Positions 35,206 through 43,542 of a stretch of DNA of 64,000 nt are shown here, one piece after another. The stretch lies in contig NZ_BAABLF010000029.1 in the NCBI RefSeq assembly GCF_039544205.1, positions 1 to 64,000 of the forward strand, read 5' to 3'. The notes below the pieces were generated by a model. That model was not told where the DNA came from, did not search any database, and saw only the letters and a list, made by a program, of their open reading frames with translations. Origin of the DNA: Ferrimonas gelatinilytica. GTDB taxonomy: Bacteria > Pseudomonadota > Gammaproteobacteria > Enterobacterales > Shewanellaceae. Both the position numbers and the translations under genes were made by a program. Position 1 is the first letter of the stretch. Every line of letters starts with the position of its first letter.

Positions 35206-35538
35206 ATGCGGACGCAGGGAGCTTGGGCGGAGCAACAGGCGTGTGACTTTCTGCAGTCTCACGGCGTTCGGTTGATCGACCGCAACGTCCATTGCCGGTT
35301 TGGTGAGATCGACCTCATCATGCAACAGGGCGAGCAGTTGCTGTTTATTGAGGTCAAGTATCGCCAGCGGCCGGGCTTCGGGGGTGCGGCCGCCTCGGTC
35401 ACTGCCAGTAAACAGCGGAAGATACGACTGACCGCCCAGTGGTACCTGCAACAGAAAACCTGGGGAGAGCCCCCCTGCCGCTTCGATGTGGTCGCCATTG
35501 ATGGCGAACAAATTAACTGGATTCAAGACGCGTTTTAA
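35206..35538 (+). CDS. yraN: YraN family (UPF0102) endonuclease-fold protein
   Basis: A 110-residue protein with the UPF0102 core: GAWAEQQACDFLQSHG, RFGEIDLIMQQGEQLLFIEVKYR and a C-terminal WYLQ segment. The E-x-D-L and E-V-K residues match a PD-(D/E)XK nuclease fold, but no reaction is established for the family. It sits 3 bp after lpoA and 15 bp before diaA, a strongly conserved position. Confidence 0.93.
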   Translation: MRTQGAWAEQQACDFLQSHGVRLIDRNVHCRFGEIDLIMQQGEQLLFIEVKYRQRPGFGGAAASVTASKQRKIRLTAQWYLQQKTWGEPPCRFDVVAIDGEQINWIQDAF

Positions 35539-35553
35539 GAGGATCACGCCACT

Positions 35554-36144
35554 ATGCTGGAGCGTATAAAAGAGACGTTTACCGAGAGTATTCAGACCAA
35601 GATCGATGCCTTGGAAGCGTTGCCGGAGTCACTGGAGAAGGCCTCCATGGCCATGGTTCAGTGCCTGCTGGGCGGCAATAAGATCCTGGCATGCGGCAAC
35701 GGGGTCAGCGCCGGCGGTGCGCAGCAACTCTCCAGTGGCCTGCTTAACCGCTTTGAGATTGAGCGTCCCGGTCTACCGGCCATCGCTTTGAGCACCGACG
35801 CCTCTACCCTGACCGCCATCTCCAACGACTACCAATTTGATGAGGTGTTCTCCAAGCAGGTGCGCGCTCTCGGGCAACCTGGAGACATCCTGCTGGCGAT
35901 CTCCACCAGTGGTAACTCGCAGAATGTCATTAAGGCGATGGAAGCGGCGGTAAACCGTGACATGACCATCATCGCGCTGACCGGTAAAGATGGCGGTGCT
36001 ATGGCGGGTCTACTGAGCGAAAACGACGTGGAGGTTCGGGTACCGAGCAACCGGACCGCCCGGATCCAGGAGGTGCACATGCTGGCCATCCACTGCCTGT
36101 GCGATAACATCGATCAAACCCTATTCCCCCAGGAGGAATTCTGA
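35554..36144 (+). CDS. diaA: DnaA initiator-associating protein DiaA (SIS domain)
   Basis: DiaA is a tetrameric SIS-domain protein that binds DnaA and promotes orderly assembly on oriC. The 196 residues contain LACGNGVSAGGAQQLSSGLLNR, DILLAISTSGNSQNVIKAME and IQEVHMLAIHCLCDNID, as in DiaA/GmhA. The location between yraN and the BON lipoprotein gene supports DiaA over GmhA. Stop overlaps dolP by 1 nt. Confidence 0.94.
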   Translation: MLERIKETFTESIQTKIDALEALPESLEKASMAMVQCLLGGNKILACGNGVSAGGAQQLSSGLLNRFEIERPGLPAIALSTDASTLTAISNDYQFDEVFSKQVRALGQPGDILLAISTSGNSQNVIKAMEAAVNRDMTIIALTGKDGGAMAGLLSENDVEVRVPSNRTARIQEVHMLAIHCLCDNIDQTLFPQEEF

Positions 36145-36710
36145 TGCATGGACGCTGGTTCGCAGCACTGCTGCTGGTGACACAATTGAGTGGCTGTGCC
36201 GGCCTTTTGATGGCCGGAGCCGTAGGAGGGGCGGTTGTCGCCAATGACCGTCGCACACTGGGCAGCCAGATCGATGACCACGCCCTGGAGGTGAAGATGG
36301 CCTCCGCCATCCGCGAGCACGATGACCTGGCGGATCAAACCCGGATCAGTGCCATCAGCATGAACCGACAGGTGCTGCTGGTAGGCCAGGTCCCCAACCG
36401 TATGCTGCATGACAAGGCGATCAAGGTCCTCAAAGAGCTCGATGAGGTGGAGGTTTTGCATGATCAACTGCGACGGGGCACCCCGATCGGCTTGGGGATC
36501 AGCAGTCAGGACAGTTGGATCACCACCAAGGTGAAATCTCGAATGTTCTCCGACGGGGAGCTGGATGCGATGCGAATCAAGGTGATCACCGAAAACGGAG
36601 AGGTCTTCCTGCTTGGCCTGGTCGACCAGGAAGAAGCCAACCAGGCCGTCGAGATCGCCCGCACCACCGCCGGTGTGCGTAAGGTCGTTAAGGTATTTGA
36701 GTACCGGTAA
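36144..36710 (+). CDS. dolP: BON-domain outer-membrane lipoprotein DolP (YraP)
   Basis: DolP is an outer-membrane lipoprotein tied to envelope integrity and BAM function. The 188-residue precursor has a signal with lipobox L15-S-G-C18, a short glycine-rich stretch (GGAVVANDRRTLGSQIDD) and two BON domains (about 45-115 and 120-188). The second carries VKSRMF and VKVITENGEVFLLGLVD and ends at VVKVFEY. It closes the lpoA operon. Confidence 0.94.
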   Translation: MHGRWFAALLLVTQLSGCAGLLMAGAVGGAVVANDRRTLGSQIDDHALEVKMASAIREHDDLADQTRISAISMNRQVLLVGQVPNRMLHDKAIKVLKELDEVEVLHDQLRRGTPIGLGISSQDSWITTKVKSRMFSDGELDAMRIKVITENGEVFLLGLVDQEEANQAVEIARTTAGVRKVVKVFEYR

Positions 36711-36725
36711 CCGGGCTCCAGGCAC

Positions 36726-36754
36726 AAAAAAGGCGCTCAAAGAGCGCCTTTTTT
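36726..36754. terminator. Bidirectional terminator between dolP and sspB
   Basis: AAGGCGCTC and GAGCGCCTT flank a 3-nt loop. The stem is bounded by A6 on one side and T6 on the other, so it can terminate both convergent operons. Confidence 0.92.
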
Positions 36755-36766
36755 ATATGGCCTTGC

Positions 36767-37210
36767 TTACTTCACCACCGTGAGGGTCGGGCGACCCGCC
36801 GGGCGCGGCGCGCTCGGCGTCACAGCCTCTGCTTCAGGCTGCCCCTCTGAGGCCGTCTCGAGTACCACCTCGGCTTGCTGCTCGTACGCCTCCTCCGGCG
36901 GGAAAGCGGTGCCGGCACCATTTTCCCGGGCGTAGATCGCCTCAACAGCGGCGAGGGGGATCTGCAGGGCGAACGGCTTACCGCCGAAGCGGGCATTGAA
37001 CAGCACCGCCTCGTTACCCAGTTGCAGATTGCCAACAGCATGTGAGGCGATGTTGAGGACAATCTGGCCATCCTCGACGAACTGGGTCGGCACCTGAACA
37101 CCGGGCAATTCGGCGTTGACCACCAGATGCGGCGTCAGATCGTTGTCTGCCATCCACTCATAGAAGGCGCGCAGCATGTAGGGGCGGGTTGGGCTGACTG
37201 CTTGGCTCAT
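36767..37210 (-). CDS. sspB: ClpXP adaptor SspB
   Basis: SspB delivers ssrA-tagged proteins to ClpXP. The 147-residue protein has the N-terminal dimer/substrate domain (PYMLRAFYEWMADNDLTPHLVVNAELPGV, GQIVLNIASHAVGNLQLGNEAVLFNARFGG, IYARENGAGTAF), an acidic flexible linker and a short C-terminal ClpX-binding tail with RPTLTVVK. Its start overlaps sspA by 4 nt. Confidence 0.95.
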   Translation of the reverse strand: MSQAVSPTRPYMLRAFYEWMADNDLTPHLVVNAELPGVQVPTQFVEDGQIVLNIASHAVGNLQLGNEAVLFNARFGGKPFALQIPLAAVEAIYARENGAGTAFPPEEAYEQQAEVVLETASEGQPEAEAVTPSAPRPAGRPTLTVVK

Positions 37211-37836
37211 AAGCCGATACGCATCTCGCGTTCTGCTTCGGTGAGGGACGCCTTAAAGGAGTCACGTTCGAAGATCCGGGTCATGTAGGCCTTCACTTCG
37301 GCGCTGCCACGGCCGGACAACTCAATACCCAGCGAAGGCAGACGCCAGAACAGCGGCGCCAGGTAGCAGTCCACCAGGGTGAACTCTTCGCTCATGAAGT
37401 AGGGAGCCTCGGCAAAGATGGGGCCCAGGGCCAGAATACTCTCGGTCAGTTCCTTGCGCGCCGCGGTCGCCCCATCACCATTGGTGATGCGATCCGCCAG
37501 GGCATACCAGTCGTTTTTGATGCGGTGCATCATCAGACGGCTTTGACCACGGGAAACGGGGTAGACCGGCATCAACGGCGGGTGCGGGAAACGCTCGTCC
37601 AGGTACTCCATGATGATTCGGGCGTTATACAGAACCAGTTCACGGTCCACCAGTGTAGGTACACTGTTATAGGGGTTGAGCTCAGCCAGGTCTTGCGGCA
37701 GCTGGTTCGGATCGACCTGCATCACCTCGACCCCGACCCCTTTCTCGGCCAGAACGATTCGAACTTGGTGACTGTAAAGATCGCTGGCACCGGAGTACAG
37801 GGCCATGACAGAGCGTTTGTTGGCAGCGACAGCCAT
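37207..37836 (-). CDS. sspA: Stringent starvation protein SspA (GST fold)
   Basis: SspA binds RNA polymerase and modulates transcription in stationary phase. The 209-residue protein has a thioredoxin-like N domain (MALYSGASDLYSHQVRIVLAEKGV, NPYNSVPTLVDRELVLYNARIIMEYLDERFPHPPL) and a helical C domain with PYFMSEEFTLVDCYLAPLFWRL. No catalytic GST residue is evident, as usual. sspA-sspB follow the bc1 genes. Confidence 0.96.
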   Translation of the reverse strand: MAVAANKRSVMALYSGASDLYSHQVRIVLAEKGVGVEVMQVDPNQLPQDLAELNPYNSVPTLVDRELVLYNARIIMEYLDERFPHPPLMPVYPVSRGQSRLMMHRIKNDWYALADRITNGDGATAARKELTESILALGPIFAEAPYFMSEEFTLVDCYLAPLFWRLPSLGIELSGRGSAEVKAYMTRIFERDSFKASLTEAEREMRIGL

Positions 37837-37870
37837 TGATACCCTCCGAGATATTCAGATAGCGGAAATC

Positions 37871-37901
37871 GCAAAGGGGGGCCATCGGCCCCCACATTTG
37901 C
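37871..37901 (-). terminator. Hairpin between petC and sspA, possible terminator
   Basis: GGGGGCC (37877-37883) pairs with GGCCCCC (37887-37893), extended by GCAAA/TTTGC at the base. The U-rich tract on the minus strand is weak, so partial read-through to sspA is plausible. Confidence 0.5.
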
Positions 37902-37933
37902 ACAAGCAACAGATTGTAACCTGTTATCGTGGA

Positions 37934-38629
37934 TTAGTGTACATCTCGCCAGTATTCCCGCTTGAGCAGGTAGGCCAGGATAAAGAACACCACCAGGAAG
38001 CCCAGCACCCAGACCCCCATCGCCTCGCGAGTCGTACGAATCGGCTCGGCGGAGTAGGTCAGGAAGTTGGTGAGATCCAGCGCCATCTGCTTGAACTCTT
38101 CATCGTTCATGCTGCCGCCGGTGGCGACGATGGTGCCATCTTCCTGCAACACGGGAACCCCCTGGAAGCGCTCCAGGACATGAGGCATGCCCACGGAGGG
38201 GAACACCAGGTTATTGACGCCGAACGGACGGGACTCATCCTGATAGAAGCTGATCAGGTAGGAGTAGAGCCAGTCACTGCCACGGACCCGGGCCACCATG
38301 GTGAGATCCGGCGGCGGCGCACCAAACCAGTTGGCGGCCGCTTCCTGCGGCATGCTGCTGACCATGAGATCCCCGATCTTGGCATCGGTATGGATCATCG
38401 CCATCATCTCGTCGGTGCTAAAGCCCAGGTCATCGGCCACACGACCGTAACGCTGATACTGGGTGCTGTGACAACCCAGGCAGCTTTCCATGAAGGTCTG
38501 GGCTCCACGCTGCAGTGATGCCTTGTCGTGCAGGTCGATTTCGGCGTGCACCACGTGGGGGTTGTTACCACCTGCGGCAAAGCCGAGTGTCGGCAGGCAG
38601 GCCAGGATTGCGATAATAAACTTCTTCAT
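37934..38629 (-). CDS. petC: Cytochrome c1, ubiquinol-cytochrome c reductase
   Basis: Cytochrome c1 accepts electrons from the Rieske protein and passes them to soluble cytochrome c. The 231-residue precursor has a Sec signal ending near GFAAG, the heme site C50-L-G-C53-H54, the methionine ligand region PSVGMPHVLE, and a C-terminal membrane anchor (GVWVLGFLVVFFILAYLLKREYW). The start MKKFII overlaps the petB stop as TAATG; the much longer frame is a shadow of petB. Confidence 0.96.
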   Translation of the reverse strand: MKKFIIAILACLPTLGFAAGGNNPHVVHAEIDLHDKASLQRGAQTFMESCLGCHSTQYQRYGRVADDLGFSTDEMMAMIHTDAKIGDLMVSSMPQEAAANWFGAPPPDLTMVARVRGSDWLYSYLISFYQDESRPFGVNNLVFPSVGMPHVLERFQGVPVLQEDGTIVATGGSMNDEEFKQMALDLTNFLTYSAEPIRTTREAMGVWVLGFLVVFFILAYLLKREYWRDVH

Positions 38630-39840
38630 TAGCCTGTCACCCTTTCCGGAACCGGTTTGCACTTCTCGTTCTTGCTGTAAACAAACAGGAAGACAAAGAA
38701 GCCGAAGTAACCCAGGGAGAAGATCCGAGCCAGCAGGGTGTAGGTCGGGGTTGCCGGCAAGGCACCCAGGATCCCCAGGGCGATGAAGCACACCACAAAC
38801 TGGGCAATGTTCAGCTTGTGAATGCCGCTGCGATAACGCACAGACTTCACCTTGCAGCGATCCAGCCAAGGCAGCAGGAACAGCACAACAATGGCCGCAC
38901 CCATGGCGATCACACCCAGCAACTTATCCGGCACCGCGCGCAGGATGGCGTAGAAAGGGGTGAAATACCAAACCGGGGCGATATGTTCCGGTGTCTTCAA
39001 CGGGTTCGCCGCTTCAAAGTTCGGCGGCTCAAGGAAGTAGCCACCGCCTTCCGGCATGAAGAAGAGCACGTAGCAGAACAGAATCAGGAAGCCGGCAACA
39101 CCAACGATATCCTTCACCGTGTAGTAAGGATGGAAGGGGATCGCGTCCACAGGCCAGCCATCCGGGCCCTTATTCTTCTTCACTTCGATGCCATCGGGGT
39201 TGTTGGAACCCACTTCGTGCAGGGCGATGATGTGCAGGAATACCAGCACCACCAGAACCAGCGGCAAGGCGATCACATGGAGGGCAAAGAAACGATTCAG
39301 GGTAGCGCCGGAAACGACGTAATCGCCTCGGATCCAGAGAGTCAGATCATCACCAATCACCGGAATGGCGCCGAACAGGGAGATGATCACCTGGGCACCC
39401 CAGTAGGACATCTGGCCCCAAGGCAGCAGGTAGCCCATAAAGGCTTCAGCCATCAGAACCAGGAAGATCAGCATGCCGAAGATCCACAGCAACTCACGGG
39501 GCTTCTGGTAGGAGCCGTAGATGAGACCGCGGAACATATGCAGGTAGATCACCACGAAGAAGGCCGAGGCGCCGGTGGAGTGCATGTAACGCAGCAACCA
39601 GCCGTACTCGACGTCCCGCATGATGTACTCCACCGAGGCAAACGCTCCTTCGGCGCTGGGGACGTAATTCATGGTCAGCCAGATCCCGGTGAGCAGCTGG
39701 TTCACCAGAACCAGCATCGCCAAGGAGCCGAAGAAGTACCAGAAGTTGAAGTTTTTCGGTGCCGGATACTGACCCACATGCTTGTTGTAGGTCGCCGTCA
39801 TCGGGATCCGTTCGTCGATCCAGTCGATCAGCTTTTTCAT
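38629..39840 (-). CDS. petB: Cytochrome b, ubiquinol-cytochrome c reductase
   Basis: Cytochrome b holds the two b hemes and both quinone sites of the bc1 complex. The 403-residue protein has eight to nine membrane helices, histidine pairs in YMHSTGASAFFVVIYLHMFR and RFFALHVIALPLVLVVLVFLHI, the GQMSYWGAQVI segment and the Qo-site PEW-type motif (APVWYFTPFYA, Val replacing the usual Glu). It is a fused full-length cytochrome b, not split b6/subunit IV. Confidence 0.96.
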   Translation of the reverse strand: MKKLIDWIDERIPMTATYNKHVGQYPAPKNFNFWYFFGSLAMLVLVNQLLTGIWLTMNYVPSAEGAFASVEYIMRDVEYGWLLRYMHSTGASAFFVVIYLHMFRGLIYGSYQKPRELLWIFGMLIFLVLMAEAFMGYLLPWGQMSYWGAQVIISLFGAIPVIGDDLTLWIRGDYVVSGATLNRFFALHVIALPLVLVVLVFLHIIALHEVGSNNPDGIEVKKNKGPDGWPVDAIPFHPYYTVKDIVGVAGFLILFCYVLFFMPEGGGYFLEPPNFEAANPLKTPEHIAPVWYFTPFYAILRAVPDKLLGVIAMGAAIVVLFLLPWLDRCKVKSVRYRSGIHKLNIAQFVVCFIALGILGALPATPTYTLLARIFSLGYFGFFVFLFVYSKNEKCKPVPERVTG

Positions 39841-40430
39841 GCCGTCGCCTCCCCATCGACACCGATCACTACGGTATCTTTATTGACGTAGCTGTGCGGC
39901 GGAACTTCCAGGTTCAGCGGCGCAGGAACGCCGGAGAAGACCCGGCCGGCCATATCGAACTTGGAGCCGTGGCAGGGACAGAAGAACCCGGACTGAATCC
40001 CCTGAACCTGCTGCTGGAAGGAGTCCGGCATGTAGGTGGGTGAACATCCCAGGTGCGTGCACAGACCCACCGCAATGAAAAACTCTTCATTGATGGCTCG
40101 AGTCGGATTTTGTGCGTAGGTGGGTTGCTGCGGCTCTTCCGAGTCCGGATCGCGCAGCTGGTCATTGAGACCGGCCAGCTGTTCCAGGACTGCGGCAGTG
40201 CGGCGTACCACCCAAACCGGTTTGCCACGCCATTCGACGCGCAGCATCTGGCCCGGCTCTAACTTTCCAATATTGACTTCTACTGGTGCGCCGGCGGCTT
40301 TCGCTTTGGCGCTGGGGTTCCATGACTTGATGAAGGGAACCGCAGTAGCGACCGCGCCAACCCCGCCAACGGCCGCGGTGGCCAGGGTCAGAAATCTGCG
40401 ACGTCCAGTATCGACAGGCGCATTGCTCAT
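39837..40430 (-). CDS. petA: Rieske iron-sulfur protein of cytochrome bc1
   Basis: The Rieske subunit moves electrons from ubiquinol to cytochrome c1. The 197-residue protein has a Tat-type N terminus (G-R-R-R-F-L at 9-14) with an Ala/Gly-rich membrane segment, and the [2Fe-2S] ligands C124, H126 in CTHLGC and C151, H154 in CPCHGS. It is the first gene of petABC, overlapping petB by 4 nt. GGGAGA lies before the ATG. Confidence 0.97.
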   Translation of the reverse strand: MSNAPVDTGRRRFLTLATAAVGGVGAVATAVPFIKSWNPSAKAKAAGAPVEVNIGKLEPGQMLRVEWRGKPVWVVRRTAAVLEQLAGLNDQLRDPDSEEPQQPTYAQNPTRAINEEFFIAVGLCTHLGCSPTYMPDSFQQQVQGIQSGFFCPCHGSKFDMAGRVFSGVPAPLNLEVPPHSYVNKDTVVIGVDGEATA

Positions 40431-40530
40431 CCACTTATCTCCCGTAGGGGTTCTGCGTTTTTACGTACCTTGGACTTTGTTTGGTGCCAGAACCATCTTT
40501 TTGATAGTTACCCAAGGTCGAGGCGGGCCC

Positions 40531-40559
40531 ATTATATAGAAAAAGGAGACATAGTTCAT
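40531..40559 (-). promoter_or_regulatory. Promoter of petABC
   Basis: A perfect TATAAT -10 (complement of 40531-40536) with a weak ATGAAC -35 at 17 bp lies about 100 bp upstream of petA. The weak -35 suggests activation. The 358-bp gap 40431-40788 holds this promoter, an FNR-like site and the rpsI terminator; no gene is seen. Confidence 0.6.
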
Positions 40560-40575
40560 AGTTTGGATTTGGCCA

Positions 40576-40589
40576 TTGACTTAAATCAC
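40576..40589. promoter_or_regulatory. FNR-like site upstream of the bc1 promoter
   Basis: TTGACTTAAATCAC matches the FNR/EtrA consensus TTGAT-N4-ATCAA at eight of ten defined bases. It is centred about 58 bp upstream of the inferred petABC start, close to the -61 position of class I activators. Confidence 0.4.
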
Positions 40590-40734
40590 AGCCAATAAAC
40601 GGCATTCGGTGAGGCCAAACTGGTAAAAGTAAGGCTCATCCTCAAACGGTAGTGACTAAAGCCTCTTTGTGGATGCTTTATTCGTTAAGATGGTGCGGTT
40701 CACGGGGAGATATTTCTCTTGGATCAACAGGCAT

Positions 40735-40761
40735 AAAAAAACCCGGCCAAGGCCGGGTTTT
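40735..40761 (-). terminator. Rho-independent terminator of rplM-rpsI
   Basis: AACCCGGCC and GGCCGGGTT around a 2-nt centre form a stable stem; six or more T residues follow on the minus strand. It lies about 30 bp after the rpsI stop. Confidence 0.92.
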
Positions 40762-40788
40762 GATTTTGCGAACCGAAGTTCCAGCGAA

Positions 40789-41175
40789 TTAACGCTTGGA
40801 GAACTGCGGACGGCGACGTGCTTTACGCAGACCGACTTTCTTACGCTCAACTTCACGGGCGTCGCGGGTAACGAAACCAGCTTCGCGCAGAGTCGGGCGC
40901 AGAGACTCGTCGTACTGCATCAGGGCACGGGTAATACCGTGACGGATCGCGCCGGATTGGCCGGTGATACCACCGCCAGAAACGGTCACGTAGATGTCCA
41001 GCTTGTCCAACATATCAACCAGTTCCAGCGGCTGACGAACGATCATGCGGGCAGTTTCGCGACCGAAAAATTGCTCGATGGAGCGCTTGTTGATGATGAT
41101 TTCGCCGGAACCCTGCTTGATGAAAACACGAGCAGTGGAGGTCTTGCGGCGGCCAGTACCGTAGTATTGAGTCAT
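40789..41175 (-). CDS. rpsI: 30S ribosomal protein S9
   Basis: S9 contacts P-site tRNA through its C-terminal tail. The 128-residue protein shows YYGTGRRKTSTARVFI, GRETARMIVRQPLEL, GGGITGQSGAIRHGI and the conserved end RRRPQFSKR. It is co-transcribed 13 bp after rplM. Confidence 0.99.
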   Translation of the reverse strand: MTQYYGTGRRKTSTARVFIKQGSGEIIINKRSIEQFFGRETARMIVRQPLELVDMLDKLDIYVTVSGGGITGQSGAIRHGITRALMQYDESLRPTLREAGFVTRDAREVERKKVGLRKARRRPQFSKR

Positions 41176-41188
41176 TGCCTATATCCCC

Positions 41189-41617
41189 TTAGATGTCCAG
41201 AACCTGAGGCTGCTGTGCAGCGTGCTTGTGCTCGGCACCAGCGTACACTTTCAGCTTACGGAACATGGCACGACCCAGAGGGCCTTTCGGCAGCATGCCC
41301 TTAACCGCTTTTTCGATGATCATTTCAGGATTGCGAACCTGCAGATCAGCGAAGTTGATCTCTTTGATGCCACCCGGGTAACCGGAGTGACGGTAGTACA
41401 TCTTATCCTGAGCCTTGTTACCGGTTACGGTTACTTTTTCGGCGTTCACGATTACGATGTAGTCGCCGGTGTCAACGTGCGGAGTGTACTCCGGCTTATG
41501 CTTACCACGCAGACGACGAGCCACTTCGGTGGCCAGGCGACCCAGGGTTTTACCCTCGGCATCGATGATAAACCAGTCGCGTTGTACGGACTCTGGCTTA
41601 GCAGTAAAAGTTTTCAT
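41189..41617 (-). CDS. rplM: 50S ribosomal protein L13
   Basis: L13 is an early assembly protein of the large subunit. The 142 residues equal the E. coli length, with MKTFTAKPESVQRDWFIIDA, GKTLGRLATEVARRLRGKHK, YYRHSGYPGG and KGMLPKGPLGR. First gene of rplM-rpsI; in E. coli L13 represses its own mRNA. Confidence 0.99.
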   Translation of the reverse strand: MKTFTAKPESVQRDWFIIDAEGKTLGRLATEVARRLRGKHKPEYTPHVDTGDYIVIVNAEKVTVTGNKAQDKMYYRHSGYPGGIKEINFADLQVRNPEMIIEKAVKGMLPKGPLGRAMFRKLKVYAGAEHKHAAQQPQVLDI

Positions 41618-41768
41618 TAGATTAAAAACCCATTGAGCTGTTACATGTGCGCCCCGCCGGTCGGCGAGACAACCTTATTCGGCCTTCCACCCATCCCTTC
41701 GAATGGGACAAGACGCTGGTTTTGGTCGTTAAACGACCTTCTGTAACGTAGGCAGGGCGCGAATTATA
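41618..41768 (-). promoter_or_regulatory. Promoter and long 5' leader of rplM
   Basis: A perfect TATAAT -10 (complement of 41763-41768) gives a leader of about 140 nt. It contains a symmetrical element GGTCGTT-A-AACGACC (41724-41738) and other GC-rich pairings nearer the gene. Such a leader would suit the autogenous control known for L13 in E. coli; the fold here is not one I can match. Confidence 0.5.
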
Positions 41769-41811
41769 AAGCAGGGCGATGTAAAAATCACCCGCTTTTT
41801 TGCCCTTTTCA

Positions 41812-42921
41812 TTACGGCTGGTGGGGTCTGGCCAGGTATTCGTGACTCTGCATCTCGGTCAGGCGGCTGAGACAGCGACGAAACTCGAACTCCAGCTGTC
41901 CCTGGGAGTAGAGCTGCGCCATCGGCACATCGGCGGAGATGATCAGCTTAACCCCCCGTTCGTAGAACTCATCCACCATGGCGATGAAGCGACGAGCCAC
42001 ATCATCGCCCCGCCCCGCGGCGCCCATGGGAACAACCCCACTGAGAAGCACGGTGTGATAGAGGCGTGCCAGTTCGATGTAATCGCTCTGACTGCGGGGG
42101 CCATCACATAGGGCCAGGAACGACACTAACAAGACTCCATCCGCCTCACGGCGGAAGGGGATGGTACGGCCCAGCAACTCCAGCTCGCCATCGCGGCGCC
42201 CGGCCTCCGGGGCCAACTGCTCGAAGTAGAGGTGCAAGTTATGCTCCGCTTCTGGATCCAGCGGATAGTGGTAGATCTCCGCCTGCTCCAGGGTCCGCAG
42301 TCGATAGTCAACTCCGCTGTCGACATTGACCACATCACAGTGCGCCTGTATCGCCGCGATCGCAGGCAGGAAACGGTCCCGCTGCAGGCCGTTTCGGTAC
42401 AACTCTTCCGGGGGAATGTTGGAGGTCGCCACCAGCACCACGCCGTGGCGAAAAAGCTGCTCGAAAAGGCCTCCAAGCAACATCGCATCGGTGATGTCAG
42501 AAACAAAAAACTCGTCGAAGCAGATCACCTGTGCTTCCTGCGAGAGCTGACGGGCGATGCTGACAAGCGGGTCTGGCTGCCCCTTGAGGCGGTTAAGATC
42601 GGCGTGTACCCGGTGCATGAATCGATGGAAATGGATCCTCAGCTTGCGCTGCAGGGGAAGGCATTCGTAGAAGGTGTCCACCAGGTAGGTTTTGCCGCGG
42701 CCCACGCCTCCCCAGAAATAGAGGCCCTTAACTTCTGGCTCCGGCGTTCCCTTGCCAAGCAGTCGTCGCAAGCGAAAGGCCAGTCCGGGCTGGCGCTGCT
42801 CCCGTCGTACCAGCTCATCGTAAAGCCGCTGGAGGTGGGTCACGGCGTGATGCTGGGCGGGATCGGCCAGAAACTCGGGCCGGGTCAAATCCTGTTGATA
42901 TCGTTCAAACGGCGTCGTCAT
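41812..42921 (-). CDS. zapE: Cell division ATPase ZapE (AFG1-like)
   Basis: ZapE is a cytoplasmic AAA-type ATPase that joins the Z-ring late in division, notably under stress. The 369-residue protein has Walker A GGVGRGKT at 71-78, VICFDEFFVSDITDAMLL as Walker B, ATSNIPPEELYRNGLQRDRFLPAI, and a C-terminal VDEFYERGVKLIISADVP. It faces away from zapG across 126 bp. Confidence 0.95.
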   Translation of the reverse strand: MTTPFERYQQDLTRPEFLADPAQHHAVTHLQRLYDELVRREQRQPGLAFRLRRLLGKGTPEPEVKGLYFWGGVGRGKTYLVDTFYECLPLQRKLRIHFHRFMHRVHADLNRLKGQPDPLVSIARQLSQEAQVICFDEFFVSDITDAMLLGGLFEQLFRHGVVLVATSNIPPEELYRNGLQRDRFLPAIAAIQAHCDVVNVDSGVDYRLRTLEQAEIYHYPLDPEAEHNLHLYFEQLAPEAGRRDGELELLGRTIPFRREADGVLLVSFLALCDGPRSQSDYIELARLYHTVLLSGVVPMGAAGRGDDVARRFIAMVDEFYERGVKLIISADVPMAQLYSQGQLEFEFRRCLSRLTEMQSHEYLARPHQP

Positions 42922-43047
42922 CCTACTGTCCTTGGACCCTCACAATGCCCGGGTTTAAATGCCATTTTCGGGGCGAGCAAGTGTATCATGCCCGTAAAAG
43001 CCGATGTATATTGAAACCACACTGAGCAGGCCTATAAAGGAGTAACC

Positions 43048-43446
43048 ATGTCCTGGATCCCGAGTCTATTTTTCTTTCTGTTGGGGCTGGCCATCGGCTA
43101 CCTGATCCGGTGGCGCTTCCGCTCCTCCGGCGGAGATCAAGCAAAGCTGCAGCGGGAGCTGGCCCAGGCCCGCTTCGATCTCGAGCAGCAGCGTCAGGAG
43201 GTCGCGGACTACTTCGAGCAATCCCGCGAAGTGATGGCGCAACTCTCCGGCAGTCTGGATAAGGCAAACCGTTACTGGAACGACTCAGCCCAAAGCCTGC
43301 TGGGAGATCACCAATTGCCTCCACTGCCCAGCGCCCCCCTGACACAGGAGCACAACGGTGGCGTAGTAGAGAGTCTGCCGCCCAACGACTATGTTCAAGG
43401 CTCCCATGGGATCATCACCAAGCCCATCAAGGCGGTCAACGGCTGA
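43048..43446 (+). CDS. zapG: ZapG / YhcB (DUF1043) membrane protein
   Basis: YhcB/ZapG is an inner-membrane protein linked to cell division and envelope growth. The 132-residue protein has one N-terminal membrane helix (IPSLFFFLLGLAIGYLIRW), then a coiled coil (QAKLQRELAQARFDLEQQRQEVADYFEQS) and a Pro-rich C-terminal tail, the DUF1043 layout. AAAGGAG lies before the ATG. The position between zapE and degQ is conserved. Confidence 0.93.
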   Translation: MSWIPSLFFFLLGLAIGYLIRWRFRSSGGDQAKLQRELAQARFDLEQQRQEVADYFEQSREVMAQLSGSLDKANRYWNDSAQSLLGDHQLPPLPSAPLTQEHNGGVVESLPPNDYVQGSHGIITKPIKAVNG

Positions 43447-43469
43447 TCAGGCGCTCCCAAGTAGGATTG

Positions 43470-43498
43470 GGAACTTTTTCCGGGGCAGCAGGGTCGCA
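43470..43498 (+). promoter_or_regulatory. Sigma-E-like promoter for degQ
   Basis: GGAACTT (43470-43476), a 16-bp spacer and GTCGCA (43493-43498) resemble the sigma-E consensus GGAACTT-N15/16-GTCTAA. The -35 is perfect; the -10 has mismatches. The small TCCCAA/TTGGGA hairpin partly overlapping it could also be a weak zapG terminator. Confidence 0.45.
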
Positions 43499-43542
43499 GT
43501 GATATGGAGTGACACCATTTGATTGCAGGAGATTGATTGTAA

